Positions 25,237 through 32,306 of a stretch of 64,000 nt of DNA are shown piece after piece. The DNA is taken from the NCBI RefSeq assembly GCF_001570625.1, contig NZ_BBQT01000013.1, positions 21,576 to 85,575 of the forward strand. Reading direction: 5' to 3'. Each line of letters begins with the position of its first letter. The stretch's first letter is position 1. This DNA comes from Syntrophomonas wolfei subsp. methylbutyratica. GTDB taxonomy: Bacteria; Bacillota; Syntrophomonadia; Syntrophomonadales; Syntrophomonadaceae. Position numbers and translations under genes: made by a program. The notes beneath the pieces were generated by a model, which worked only from the letters and a program-made list of their open reading frames with translations, did no database searches and had not been told where the DNA came from.

Positions 25237-26149
25237 GCAGTTGGATATGGATTTATTGCAGGCAGTAGCGGATATTAAAGGCATTCCCAGCGGAGCGGTA
25301 AACATCAGGCGCAATGGAGAAGCCGTTTTCCGGCATTCTTCTCCCAACATAATTATCGCCACCAATCCGGAAAACAAGGGCCTAATAGTTGAGGTAAAAG
25401 CCGGAACCAAAGGGGAGACCGTTCATGTTCCGGTAATACTTACCGATTCCGGCTTCCACGATCGGGTTTACAACACTTTTAAAATTGCTGAGGACGCTGA
25501 GGTTACCATTATTGCCGGTTGCGGGATTCACAATGATAGCCATAGCGATTCCAGCCATAACGGTATCCATGAGATAATCGTGGGACCGCGGGCTCATGTA
25601 AAATACCTGGAAAAACACTATGGAGAGGGCAGGGGGGAAGGAAAAAGGATTTTGAATCCCACCACCGTTGTGCGGGTGGAAAATGGCGGAAGTATAGAGA
25701 TGGAAATGCTGCAAATAAAAGGCGTGGATGATACCATCCGTACCACCACTGCTTATGTGCAGGAAAAGGGAAATCTAAAAGTGGTAGAAAGACTATTAAC
25801 TCATGGCCGGCAAAAAGCCGAATCAGATATCCGGGTTGAAATTGAAGGCCAAGGGGCAGCCGCCCAGATTCTATCCCGCTCGGTGGCCCAGGACGATTCT
25901 TACCAGCTCTTTAAGGCCGCGCTGGTTGGTAAAAACGAGTGTACCGGTCATGTAGAATGTGATGCCATCCTTATGGATAAAGCCCGGATCAAATCCATAC
26001 CCCAGCTGGAAGCCGAAGATGCCAACGCGGTACTTACCCACGAGGCAGCCATCGGTAAAATAGCCGGTGAGCAGTTGATAAAGCTTATGTCGTTGGGTTT
26101 GAGCGAGCAAGAAGCTATTGATACAATATTAGAAGGATTTCTCCGTTGA
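25226..26149 (+). CDS. sufB: SufB/SufD-like Fe-S scaffold protein
   Basis: A 307-aa member of the SufBD family, much shorter than E. coli SufB (~495 aa) because it consists mostly of the beta-helix core. Recognisable are VVERLLTHGRQKAESDIRVEIEG in pieces, the ECTGHVECDAILMDKARIKSIPQLEAEDANAVLTHEAAIGKI region and the C-terminal LMSLGLSEQEAIDTILEGFL. Cys and Glu/His near ECTGHVECD and HEAAIG are the likely cluster or sulfur ligands. It would act as a homodimer with SufC, combining SufB and SufD roles. Confidence 0.88.
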   Translation: MKFEQLDMDLLQAVADIKGIPSGAVNIRRNGEAVFRHSSPNIIIATNPENKGLIVEVKAGTKGETVHVPVILTDSGFHDRVYNTFKIAEDAEVTIIAGCGIHNDSHSDSSHNGIHEIIVGPRAHVKYLEKHYGEGRGEGKRILNPTTVVRVENGGSIEMEMLQIKGVDDTIRTTTAYVQEKGNLKVVERLLTHGRQKAESDIRVEIEGQGAAAQILSRSVAQDDSYQLFKAALVGKNECTGHVECDAILMDKARIKSIPQLEAEDANAVLTHEAAIGKIAGEQLIKLMSLGLSEQEAIDTILEGFLR

Positions 26150-26217
26150 TAATCTCCCGTGTACAAGACAGGAGTTTGAAGCCTGTTTGACAAATATTAT
26201 AGAATGGTGTGATTAGA

Positions 26218-27105
26218 ATGAACCTGAATCTATTTAAGACCTATGTGCGCGTAGTGGAGACCAAAAATTTGTCAAAAACCGCTGAAGAATTCGGGCTTTC
26301 GCAACCTGCAGTGACCAAGCAGATTCAATCGCTGGAAGATTATTATGGAGTTCTTCTTCTGGAAAGAGCCGGACGGCGCTTGAAACCGACTGAAGCAGGC
26401 GAAACCCTCTATCAATACGCGCGGGAAATAATAAAACTCCTGGAAAAAACAGATAATATCATGGAGACCGTAGTGGAAAGCAAAAAAGGCAATCTTTATT
26501 TAGGAGCCAGTACCATTCCCGGGCAATATATATTGCCGGATTATATCAAGAGGTTCTCCGACAGCTTCCCTTATATAAACATCACTCTCGACATTGGCGA
26601 TACGGAAAAAATATTTAAAAAAGTGGCTGAACGGGAACTGGATATAGGATTAGTCGGTGGTTGGCTATCCAACCGCAAGGTGGAAGGCTTTCAGTGGCTG
26701 CAGGATGAACTTCTCCTCGTTGTACCGGAGAATCATCACTTGATGGGGCGAGATGAAGTGAGCATAGAAGAATTACTGCATGAGAAATGGATATTCCGGG
26801 AAAAGGGTTCAGGTACCCGCAAAGCTACTGAAGAATTGCTCAACAACCACGGCATAAAAAAAGAAGATTTACATGTTGGTATGGAAGCAGGAAGTACCGA
26901 AGCCGTATTGGCTTCAGTAGAGTCAGGCATGGGTATTTCTATTGTCTCCAACTGGGCCATTAAGAAGACAGACCCGCACCGCCGAATTCGCAGCTTAAAG
27001 ATAGATGACCCCGGAGCTACCCGTTTCTTTTACATAATTTACCCCCGCCAAAAATCCCGCCGTAAAGCGGTGGAAAGTTTTCTTGATTTCATCAAGGAAG
27101 AATAA
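26218..27105 (+). CDS. LysR-family transcriptional regulator
   Basis: About 295 aa with an N-terminal winged helix (NLSKTAEEFGLSQPAVTKQIQSLEDYYG) and a two-lobe periplasmic-binding-like effector domain (GNLYLGASTIPGQYILP onward). It begins 68 bases after sufB on the same strand. It could act on the suf genes or on a distant target; no divergent target gene is present, which is unusual for the family. Relatives with this N-terminal lobe often regulate sulfur or cysteine genes, but the ligand cannot be read here. Confidence 0.88.
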   Translation: MNLNLFKTYVRVVETKNLSKTAEEFGLSQPAVTKQIQSLEDYYGVLLLERAGRRLKPTEAGETLYQYAREIIKLLEKTDNIMETVVESKKGNLYLGASTIPGQYILPDYIKRFSDSFPYINITLDIGDTEKIFKKVAERELDIGLVGGWLSNRKVEGFQWLQDELLLVVPENHHLMGRDEVSIEELLHEKWIFREKGSGTRKATEELLNNHGIKKEDLHVGMEAGSTEAVLASVESGMGISIVSNWAIKKTDPHRRIRSLKIDDPGATRFFYIIYPRQKSRRKAVESFLDFIKEE

Positions 27106-27200
27106 AGGCAAGGGACACAAGGGGACGTTTATTTTGTGCTCCCTGGAGCAGAAAAGAACAGTCCCCTTTTTCTTTGTTTGACTCTGCTGCAAAAACCATG
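27106..27200. repeat. GGGACGGTYC-family repeat plus family A end
   Basis: AAGGCAAGGGACACAAGGGG and AACAGTCCCCTTTTT form opposed arms directly after the LysR stop and could act as a terminator. TTTGACTCTGCTGCAAAAAC at 27,178 resembles a solo family A end. Confidence 0.5.
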
Positions 27201-27264
27201 TTTACTTTTTCAACGATTTATATATAATGAATCTGTTGCCCAAATAAGACTGGAGGTGTTCATT

Positions 27265-27723
27265 GTGCTACCATTACCAAAAAAATATTTTCTAACCGCT
27301 GCCTCCTGTGAAGGAGAAACCGAACTTACTGCTTTTGATAGAGCACTATTAGAAGCCGGAGTGGGTAATACTAACCTGCTAAGAGTTAGCAGCATTCTTC
27401 CTCCGGGCTGTGAATATGAACCTGGCCTTATCATACCACCTGGTTCATTACTGCCCATTGCCTATGGAACCATTACCAGCTGCGAGCCCGGAGCCCGAAT
27501 TGCTGCCGCGGTTGCAGTAGGAATAAAAAAAGACAGCTTTGGAGTAATAATGGAATATGAAGGATATTGCGGTAAGGCCGAAGCTGAAGAAATGGTTGTA
27601 AAAATGTGCCAGGAAGCCTTTCGAGTAAGAGGCCTGGAACTGGATGAAATAAAAATCGCCGCTACTGAACACCTGATAGAGAAAATCGGCTGCGCTTTCG
27701 CCGCAGTGCCATTATGGTATTAA
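27265..27723 (+). CDS. Pyruvoyl-dependent arginine decarboxylase
   Basis: Small self-processing enzyme that turns arginine into agmatine. The 152-aa proenzyme carries the cleavage motif VSSILPPG; by homology the chain splits between S42 and S43, the second serine becoming the pyruvoyl group. GTSxxEPGARIAAA- and EYEGYCGKAEAEEMV-like blocks follow the family. Start is GTG 27265 behind TGGAGGTG; an upstream in-frame extension has no ribosome site. It lies 21 bases ahead of spermidine synthase and in one operon with agmatinase, giving arginine-agmatine-putrescine-spermidine. Confidence 0.92.
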   Translation: MLPLPKKYFLTAASCEGETELTAFDRALLEAGVGNTNLLRVSSILPPGCEYEPGLIIPPGSLLPIAYGTITSCEPGARIAAAVAVGIKKDSFGVIMEYEGYCGKAEAEEMVVKMCQEAFRVRGLELDEIKIAATEHLIEKIGCAFAAVPLWY

Positions 27724-27744
27724 AAGAAGTGAGGAGGAGTTGGA

Positions 27745-28566
27745 TTGGATCTCTGGGTTACCGAATATCAAACCCCGTCTTTAGGATTTTCCTGCAAGGT
27801 TAGAGAAACTTTGCGTTATGAGAAAACGGAATTTCAGGAGCTTTCCGTAGTGGAAACCGAGCAATTCGGTAAAATGCTGCTGTTGGACGGAATGGTTCAG
27901 ACCACGGAACAGGATGAATTTGTTTATCACGAAATGATTACCCTGGTAGCCCTTAACTCCCATCGCAATCCGGAGAAAGTCCTAATTATTGGAGGCGGTG
28001 ATGGAGGAACTTTGCGCGAAGTTGTAAAGCACCCTGCTGTAAGCCAGGCTACTCTGGTGGAAATTGATGAACGGGTGGTAATTGCCTCCAAGGATTTCTT
28101 CCCGGATTTAGCCTGTGCCTTCAGCAAGCCTAAAGCAGAAGTTCTGATTGCTGACGGCATAGATTATGTAAAACAGCAGCATCAGAGCTTTGATTTAATT
28201 ATTGTTGACTCTACCGAGCCGGTAGGCCCGGCAATTCAATTATTTTCCCGCGAATTTTACCAGAGCGTGTATGATGCCCTGAAAGATGATGGAATGCTCG
28301 TAGTTCAGAGCGAATCTCCATTTTATAACCAGAATGTTATTAAAATGGCATTTGGCGGTATTAATCAGGTATTTCCCCTGACCAGGTTATACCTGGCTAA
28401 TATCCCGACCTATCCCAGCGGCTTATGGAGTTTTACGGTAGGTTCCAAATTATATGATCCCCAGCTGCCTTCTTGCTCCTACAGCCAGGGATGCAAGTAC
28501 TACACGCCGGAGATTCACCAGGCGGCATTTCAGCTTCCGGCCTTTGTAAGCAGGATAATAGAATAG
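27745..28566 (+). CDS. speE: Spermidine synthase
   Basis: Transfers the aminopropyl group of decarboxylated AdoMet to putrescine. The 273-aa protein has the expected LLLDGMVQTTEQDEFVYHEM, nucleotide loop IIGGGDGGTLREV, VEIDERV and the catalytic Asp in IIVDSTEPVGPA. TTG 27745 is the start, with GAGGAGGAG directly upstream. The aminopropyl donor needs SpeH, which is encoded about 9 kb away at 37082. Confidence 0.95.
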   Translation: MDLWVTEYQTPSLGFSCKVRETLRYEKTEFQELSVVETEQFGKMLLLDGMVQTTEQDEFVYHEMITLVALNSHRNPEKVLIIGGGDGGTLREVVKHPAVSQATLVEIDERVVIASKDFFPDLACAFSKPKAEVLIADGIDYVKQQHQSFDLIIVDSTEPVGPAIQLFSREFYQSVYDALKDDGMLVVQSESPFYNQNVIKMAFGGINQVFPLTRLYLANIPTYPSGLWSFTVGSKLYDPQLPSCSYSQGCKYYTPEIHQAAFQLPAFVSRIIE

Positions 28567-28577
28567 CACTGAGGAAC

Positions 28578-28663
28578 TGGGATAAGGGGACAGGTCTCTT
28601 GTCCCAGTGAACTCCTCGCTTTTCACGGCCAGGGGGTCACAACCACCGGTGAAAATAGGAGTA
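28578..28663. repeat. Composite of two short dispersed repeats
   Basis: AAGGGGACAGGTCTCTTGTCCC (GGGAC family, self-complementary) followed by TTTTCACGGCCAGGGGGTCA and CAACCACCGGTGAAAATAGG (CACAAC family, with TTTTCAC/GTGAAAA inverted ends). Confidence 0.55.
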
Positions 28664-28709
28664 TATCACCAGGCTCGTCCCCGTGATATATAGAAACGGA
28701 GGTATAGCC

Positions 28710-29576
28710 TTGTTATCTGAAATTGCTGATCTTCTGGAGCAAAAAGCCTTTTTTATGGGAAGCTCGCGGGATTTAGGAGCTTGCGATCGGGTGCTATTAG
28801 GACTCCCCCTGGACTCCACTACCAGTTTTCGCCCCGGAACCCGCCTGGCTCCCTACCGCATCCGGGAAGTTTCCGAAGCGGTGGAGGAATACAGCGTTTA
28901 CCTGGACAAATCCCTGGAAGAAATCAATTTTTATGATGCCGGGGATATAGTAATACCTTTTGGCAATGTGCCTCAAAGCCTGAAGAACATTGAAGCAACC
29001 GCCCGCTATTTTTTGAAGCAGGAGAAAAAGCTTTTCTCCATAGGAGGAGAACACCTGGTTTCCCTTCCGCTTATAAAGGCTTATCATGACTTTTATCCGG
29101 ATATGGTCGTAATACAGATGGATGCCCACGCCGATCTCCGAGCTGATTATCTGGGAGAGAAACTTTCCCATGCCAGCGTTATGAGGCGGGTGGCGGAAAT
29201 TATTGGAACGAAGAAGCTGTTTCAGCTAGGTATACGCTCCGCCACCCGGGAAGAGTTGGATTATGCCCGGCAGCACAGCCAGCTTTATTTAGACCGATTT
29301 TTAACAGCACTGGAGGATGTAAAAGAGAAGATCGGTCAGCGACCGGTATACATAAGCCTGGACATTGATGTCCTGGATCCCGCTTTCGCTCCCGGTACGG
29401 GAACACCGGAGGCGGGAGGATTTTCCTCCCGGGATTTACTACAGATGCTGCACGAATTAAGAGAATTGGATGTTGTGGGCTTTGACCTGGTGGAAATATC
29501 CCCCCCCTGTGAACAAGGAGACAATACCTCCATATTGGGAGCCAAGATACTGCGTGAAGCCCTCCTGGCTTACTAA
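28710..29576 (+). CDS. speB: Agmatinase (agmatine ureohydrolase)
   Basis: Mn-dependent ureohydrolase, about 288 aa, producing putrescine and urea from agmatine. Metal motifs GGEHLVSLP, DAHADLRADY and SLDIDVLDPAFAPGTGTPE are intact. TTG 28710 is chosen because ACGGAGGTA lies 5 bases ahead; GTG 28683 upstream lacks a site. The arginase/agmatinase split rests on the decarboxylase and spermidine synthase neighbours. The stop is followed by a GGTGCCAGGCAC repeat and a strong terminator shared with the opposing rubrerythrin gene. Confidence 0.92.
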   Translation: MLSEIADLLEQKAFFMGSSRDLGACDRVLLGLPLDSTTSFRPGTRLAPYRIREVSEAVEEYSVYLDKSLEEINFYDAGDIVIPFGNVPQSLKNIEATARYFLKQEKKLFSIGGEHLVSLPLIKAYHDFYPDMVVIQMDAHADLRADYLGEKLSHASVMRRVAEIIGTKKLFQLGIRSATREELDYARQHSQLYLDRFLTALEDVKEKIGQRPVYISLDIDVLDPAFAPGTGTPEAGGFSSRDLLQMLHELRELDVVGFDLVEISPPCEQGDNTSILGAKILREALLAY

Positions 29577-29605
29577 GGTGCCAGGCACTTAAGTTGTTAA
29601 GTTAT
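29577..29605. repeat. GGTGCCAGGCAC repeat, copy 2
   Basis: Same string as at 16,940 (GGTGCCAGGCACTTAAG then TTGTTAAGTTAT), here starting right after the agmatinase stop codon. Confidence 0.75.
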
Positions 29606-29608
29606 TGC

Positions 29609-29639
29609 AATAAGTCCGAGGGACGTCCTCGGACTTATT
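29609..29639. terminator. Bidirectional terminator between speB and rubrerythrin
   Basis: AATAAGTCCGAGG and CCTCGGACTTATT form a 13-bp stem with a short loop; T- or A-rich DNA on both sides lets it serve both converging genes. Confidence 0.85.
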
Positions 29640-29649
29640 ATCATATTGT

Positions 29650-30189
29650 TTAATAATTTTCGGCCATTACCTCATAATAGCTCTGTGGATGGGCACAGGC
29701 CGGGCATTCCTCCGGGGCCTCCGTACCTTCATGTACATAACCGCAGTTACGGCATCTCCATTTAACCGGCTTATCTTTCTTAAACACCGTATTATTTTTC
29801 ACATTCTCCAGCAATTTCCGGTAGCGTTTTTCGTGTTCCTCTTCTACTTCGGCGATTTCTTTGAATATATCGGCGATTTCGTTAAAGCCTTCTTCCCGGG
29901 CGACTTTTTCAAATTCAGGATACATGCTGGTATGTTCTTCGTTTTCGCCTTCAGCCGATGCCAAGAGGTTTTCGGCTGTAGCTGGAACTGCTCCTCCCAT
30001 TAAGAATTTAAACAGGCGTTTGGCATGTTCCTTCTCATTATCAGCAGTTTCCAGAAAGATGGCAGCAATCTGCTTAAAGCCCTCTTTATCAGCTTGACTG
30101 GCAAAGAAGCTATACTTGTTCCTGGCCTGGGATTCACCCGCAAAAGCTGCCCACAGGTTTTGTTCAGTCTTAGATCCTTTTAAATCCAT
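29650..30189 (-). CDS. Rubrerythrin
   Basis: Non-heme iron peroxidase for oxidative-stress protection in anaerobes. The ferritin-like four-helix domain carries the di-iron glutamates (FAGESQARNKY, TADNEKEHAKR, EVARE..., AEVEEEHEKRY). A C-terminal rubredoxin domain has CRNCGY and CPACAHP. At 179 aa it is standard length. The ATG at 30189 has AAGGAGGAA upstream. It lies alone, convergent with speB, with no obvious PerR-type operator. Confidence 0.95.
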   Translation of the reverse strand: MDLKGSKTEQNLWAAFAGESQARNKYSFFASQADKEGFKQIAAIFLETADNEKEHAKRLFKFLMGGAVPATAENLLASAEGENEEHTSMYPEFEKVAREEGFNEIADIFKEIAEVEEEHEKRYRKLLENVKNNTVFKKDKPVKWRCRNCGYVHEGTEAPEECPACAHPQSYYEVMAENY

Positions 30190-30324
30190 ATTTTTATTCC
30201 TCCTTTTTCAATTGTAGTTTCCACTCCTTGGGGATACAAACAGCGATAAAGTGAGTAAAGTAGCCGCAGCTGTGGGTAAAACGTCAGGAAATAGCCCCCC
30301 TCACCCCTTACTCCTCTCACTTTT

Positions 30325-30759
30325 TTAAGTTACAATTTTGTCAGGATAAACATATATGGAGTTGCTGTTTCCCTTACGTTTAAAGGTCAGCATTTCCTCC
30401 AGGAGTTCCAGAACCTGTTCCATTTCCTCCGGGGAATCTTCTGCACCTTCATCCAGCCTGATGCTGAATTCTGCAACGGGAACTTCCATCCAATTAAGCA
30501 GTTTCAACTCCTGCAGGCCTTCACCGATAAATTCCATTTCTACTGCCGGGATGGAGAATGGAGTCTTGGATTTGCTCTTTATGTGTTCTTCCAGAAGAGC
30601 AATAAATTCCTTAAGTCGTTCTTCCTTTTCCGGAGTAATCACATATTGGAACAAGATATCGTAAAGGCTTTGGGTTAGAACGATAGAGGTTACACGAGGT
30701 AAGAGATAGTGATTCTCAAGTTTAATAAAATCCAGCCCGAATTTAACTGTTTCTTTCAA
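30325..30759 (-). CDS. Conserved-looking hypothetical protein, unknown function
   Basis: I do not recognise this 144-aa soluble protein. It is acidic, mixed alpha/beta by eye, with a Glu-rich helix (EGAEDSPEEMEQVLELLEEML) near the C-terminus and no cysteine, signal peptide or membrane segment. The likely start is TTG 30759 with AAGGAGTGA about 10 bases upstream. Codon use resembles the neighbours. It sits between rubrerythrin and trpS on the same strand, with repeat-bearing gaps on both sides, so it is probably transcribed alone. Confidence 0.65.
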   Translation of the reverse strand: MKETVKFGLDFIKLENHYLLPRVTSIVLTQSLYDILFQYVITPEKEERLKEFIALLEEHIKSKSKTPFSIPAVEMEFIGEGLQELKLLNWMEVPVAEFSIRLDEGAEDSPEEMEQVLELLEEMLTFKRKGNSNSIYVYPDKIVT

Positions 30760-30917
30760 ATAGCCATCACTCCTTATCTTGCTTTAATAGGATTTTACCG
30801 GTTTATTAATATCTTCACAAGCGTTAAAATCAAAAATATAGCTTAGTTATACCCGGAAAAGCACTATTTTATTGTTGTTTACGAGGAATAAGAGAATATA
30901 GTGAAAGGGGGGCCATA

Positions 30918-31073
30918 ATGCCTGAAAATAGAGATACTAAAAAAAAGAGGGTTCGTATTGATGACCCTGAGGAATTAAAGAAGATTGAACAGACCAGGCT
31001 AAAGAATAATTTAATAGGAATCGCTATTCTGCTATTTATGCTTGTAGTTGGTCTATTTTATCGGGGTTGCTAA
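30918..31073 (+). CDS. 51-residue single-pass membrane protein, unknown
   Basis: Short frame with a good ribosome site (GAAAGGGGGG then ATG at 30918). The product starts MPENRDTKKKRVRIDDPEEL, continues with a charged helix KKIEQTRLKNN, and ends in one hydrophobic segment (about residues 32-47) closed by FYRGC. A charged N-terminus with a C-terminal helix suggests a tail-anchored or small regulatory membrane peptide. It stands alone between two minus-strand genes. No function can be given. Confidence 0.6.
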   Translation: MPENRDTKKKRVRIDDPEELKKIEQTRLKNNLIGIAILLFMLVVGLFYRGC

Positions 31074-31077
31074 ATGC

Positions 31078-31114
31078 GGACAAAAGGGGACAAGGGACCG
31101 GTCCCCTTGTCCCG
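31078..31114. repeat. GGGACGGTYC-family repeat, palindromic
   Basis: AAAGGGGACAAGGGACCGG and CCGGTCCCCTTGTCCC form a near-perfect palindrome just beyond the trpS stop; it may also terminate trpS. Confidence 0.6.
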
Positions 31115-31119
31115 TCTGA

Positions 31120-32121
31120 CTACCCGAAGTAGTTAATTTTCATAGCGGAGCGGACATCAAGCATAGTCTCTTTGGCTACAGCATGAGCTCTTCTGGTTCC
31201 TTCCTGCAGGATATCCTTGACCAGCTCAGGTTGCTCAAGATAAGATTGTCTTCTTTCCCGCATGGGCTCCAGTAATTCATTGAGTTTAGCAGTGAGTTTT
31301 TTCTTGCACTGCACACAACCAATCCTGCCCTGGCGGCAGTCAGCTTCCACTTCCTCAATTTCCGCCTTGTTAAAAACCTGGTGATAGGCATAGACCGTAC
31401 ATACTTCCGGATGTCCCAGGTCGGTCTTTCTAATCCGGGCCGGGTCAGTAACAGCATCCCATACCTTCTGCTTCACCTCGTCAGCACTGTCGGCCAGGAA
31501 AATAGCGTTATTAAGACTCTTGCTCATCTTGTCCTTCCCATCCAGCCCTATCAGGCGAGGAACATCTCCTACCAGAACCTGCGGCTCAACCAGAACCGGT
31601 TCATAGAGTTCATTAAAACGCCGTACTATCTTGCGGCTTAATTCAATATGAGGAATCTGGTCTTCGCCTACCGGTACCAGATCCGCCTTGAAAATAGTTA
31701 TATCTGCTGCCTGGCTAACCGGATAACCCAGGAAACCATAGGGCATATCGCTGAGGCCGTGCTGCGCCGCTTCCGTTTTTATTGTAGGGTTGTGGCGCAA
31801 CACATTAACTGTGGTAAACATGGAGTAATACATGGTTAATTCATGTATCTCCGGAATCATACTCTGAATAAAAATGGTTGATATCTCGGGTTTAATTCCT
31901 GCCGCCAGGTAATCGGTAGCAATTTGAAAAACATCGCGGCTCAGGTTCTCGTCCTTTTCCCAATGGGTGGTTAAGGCCTGTACATCCGCTATAATAATAT
32001 AGCTGTCATATTCATCCTGCAGTTTAACCCGGTTGGCCAAACTCCCCACATAATGCCCCAGGTGCAGGCTGCCGGTAGGCCTATCTCCAGTCAGTATTCT
32101 TTTCTTCTTATTATTATTCAT
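31120..32121 (-). CDS. trpS: Tryptophanyl-tRNA synthetase
   Basis: Class I aminoacyl-tRNA synthetase, about 333 aa. The HIGH-type motif is GSLHLGHYVGSL in TGDRPTGSLHLGHYVG and the KMSKS loop is GKDKMSKSLNNAI. A CxxC pair in RQGRIGCVQCKKKL marks the longer bacterial type that replaces part of the usual insertion. The start is set at ATG 32121 (MNNNKKKR), 9 bases after TAGGGAG; ATG 32127 is also possible. Monocistronic, with repeat-bearing gaps on both sides. I see no T-box upstream. Confidence 0.95.
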   Translation of the reverse strand: MNNNKKKRILTGDRPTGSLHLGHYVGSLANRVKLQDEYDSYIIIADVQALTTHWEKDENLSRDVFQIATDYLAAGIKPEISTIFIQSMIPEIHELTMYYSMFTTVNVLRHNPTIKTEAAQHGLSDMPYGFLGYPVSQAADITIFKADLVPVGEDQIPHIELSRKIVRRFNELYEPVLVEPQVLVGDVPRLIGLDGKDKMSKSLNNAIFLADSADEVKQKVWDAVTDPARIRKTDLGHPEVCTVYAYHQVFNKAEIEEVEADCRQGRIGCVQCKKKLTAKLNELLEPMRERRQSYLEQPELVKDILQEGTRRAHAVAKETMLDVRSAMKINYFG

Positions 32122-32182
32122 CCGCATTATCTCCCTACTATAATAAATTAACATAATAATGTTTTTTCCACTGAAAAGTAAG

Positions 32183-32262
32183 TTAGTACGAAAAGTGGAG
32201 TAAGGGGTAAGGGGTTGCGGTGATAAAAGGACCGTCCCCTTGACACCCCACCTCTTTACATT
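32183..32262. repeat. Two dispersed repeats upstream of trpS
   Basis: AAAAGTGGAGTAAGGGGTAAGG (CTCCTCACTTTTT family, inverted) then GATAAAAGGACCGTCCCCTTGACACC (GGGACGGTYC family). Confidence 0.55.
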
Positions 32263-32306
32263 TTTAAGTCCCTAAAATACCATTATATTTTGAAACCATC
32301 GTTAGT

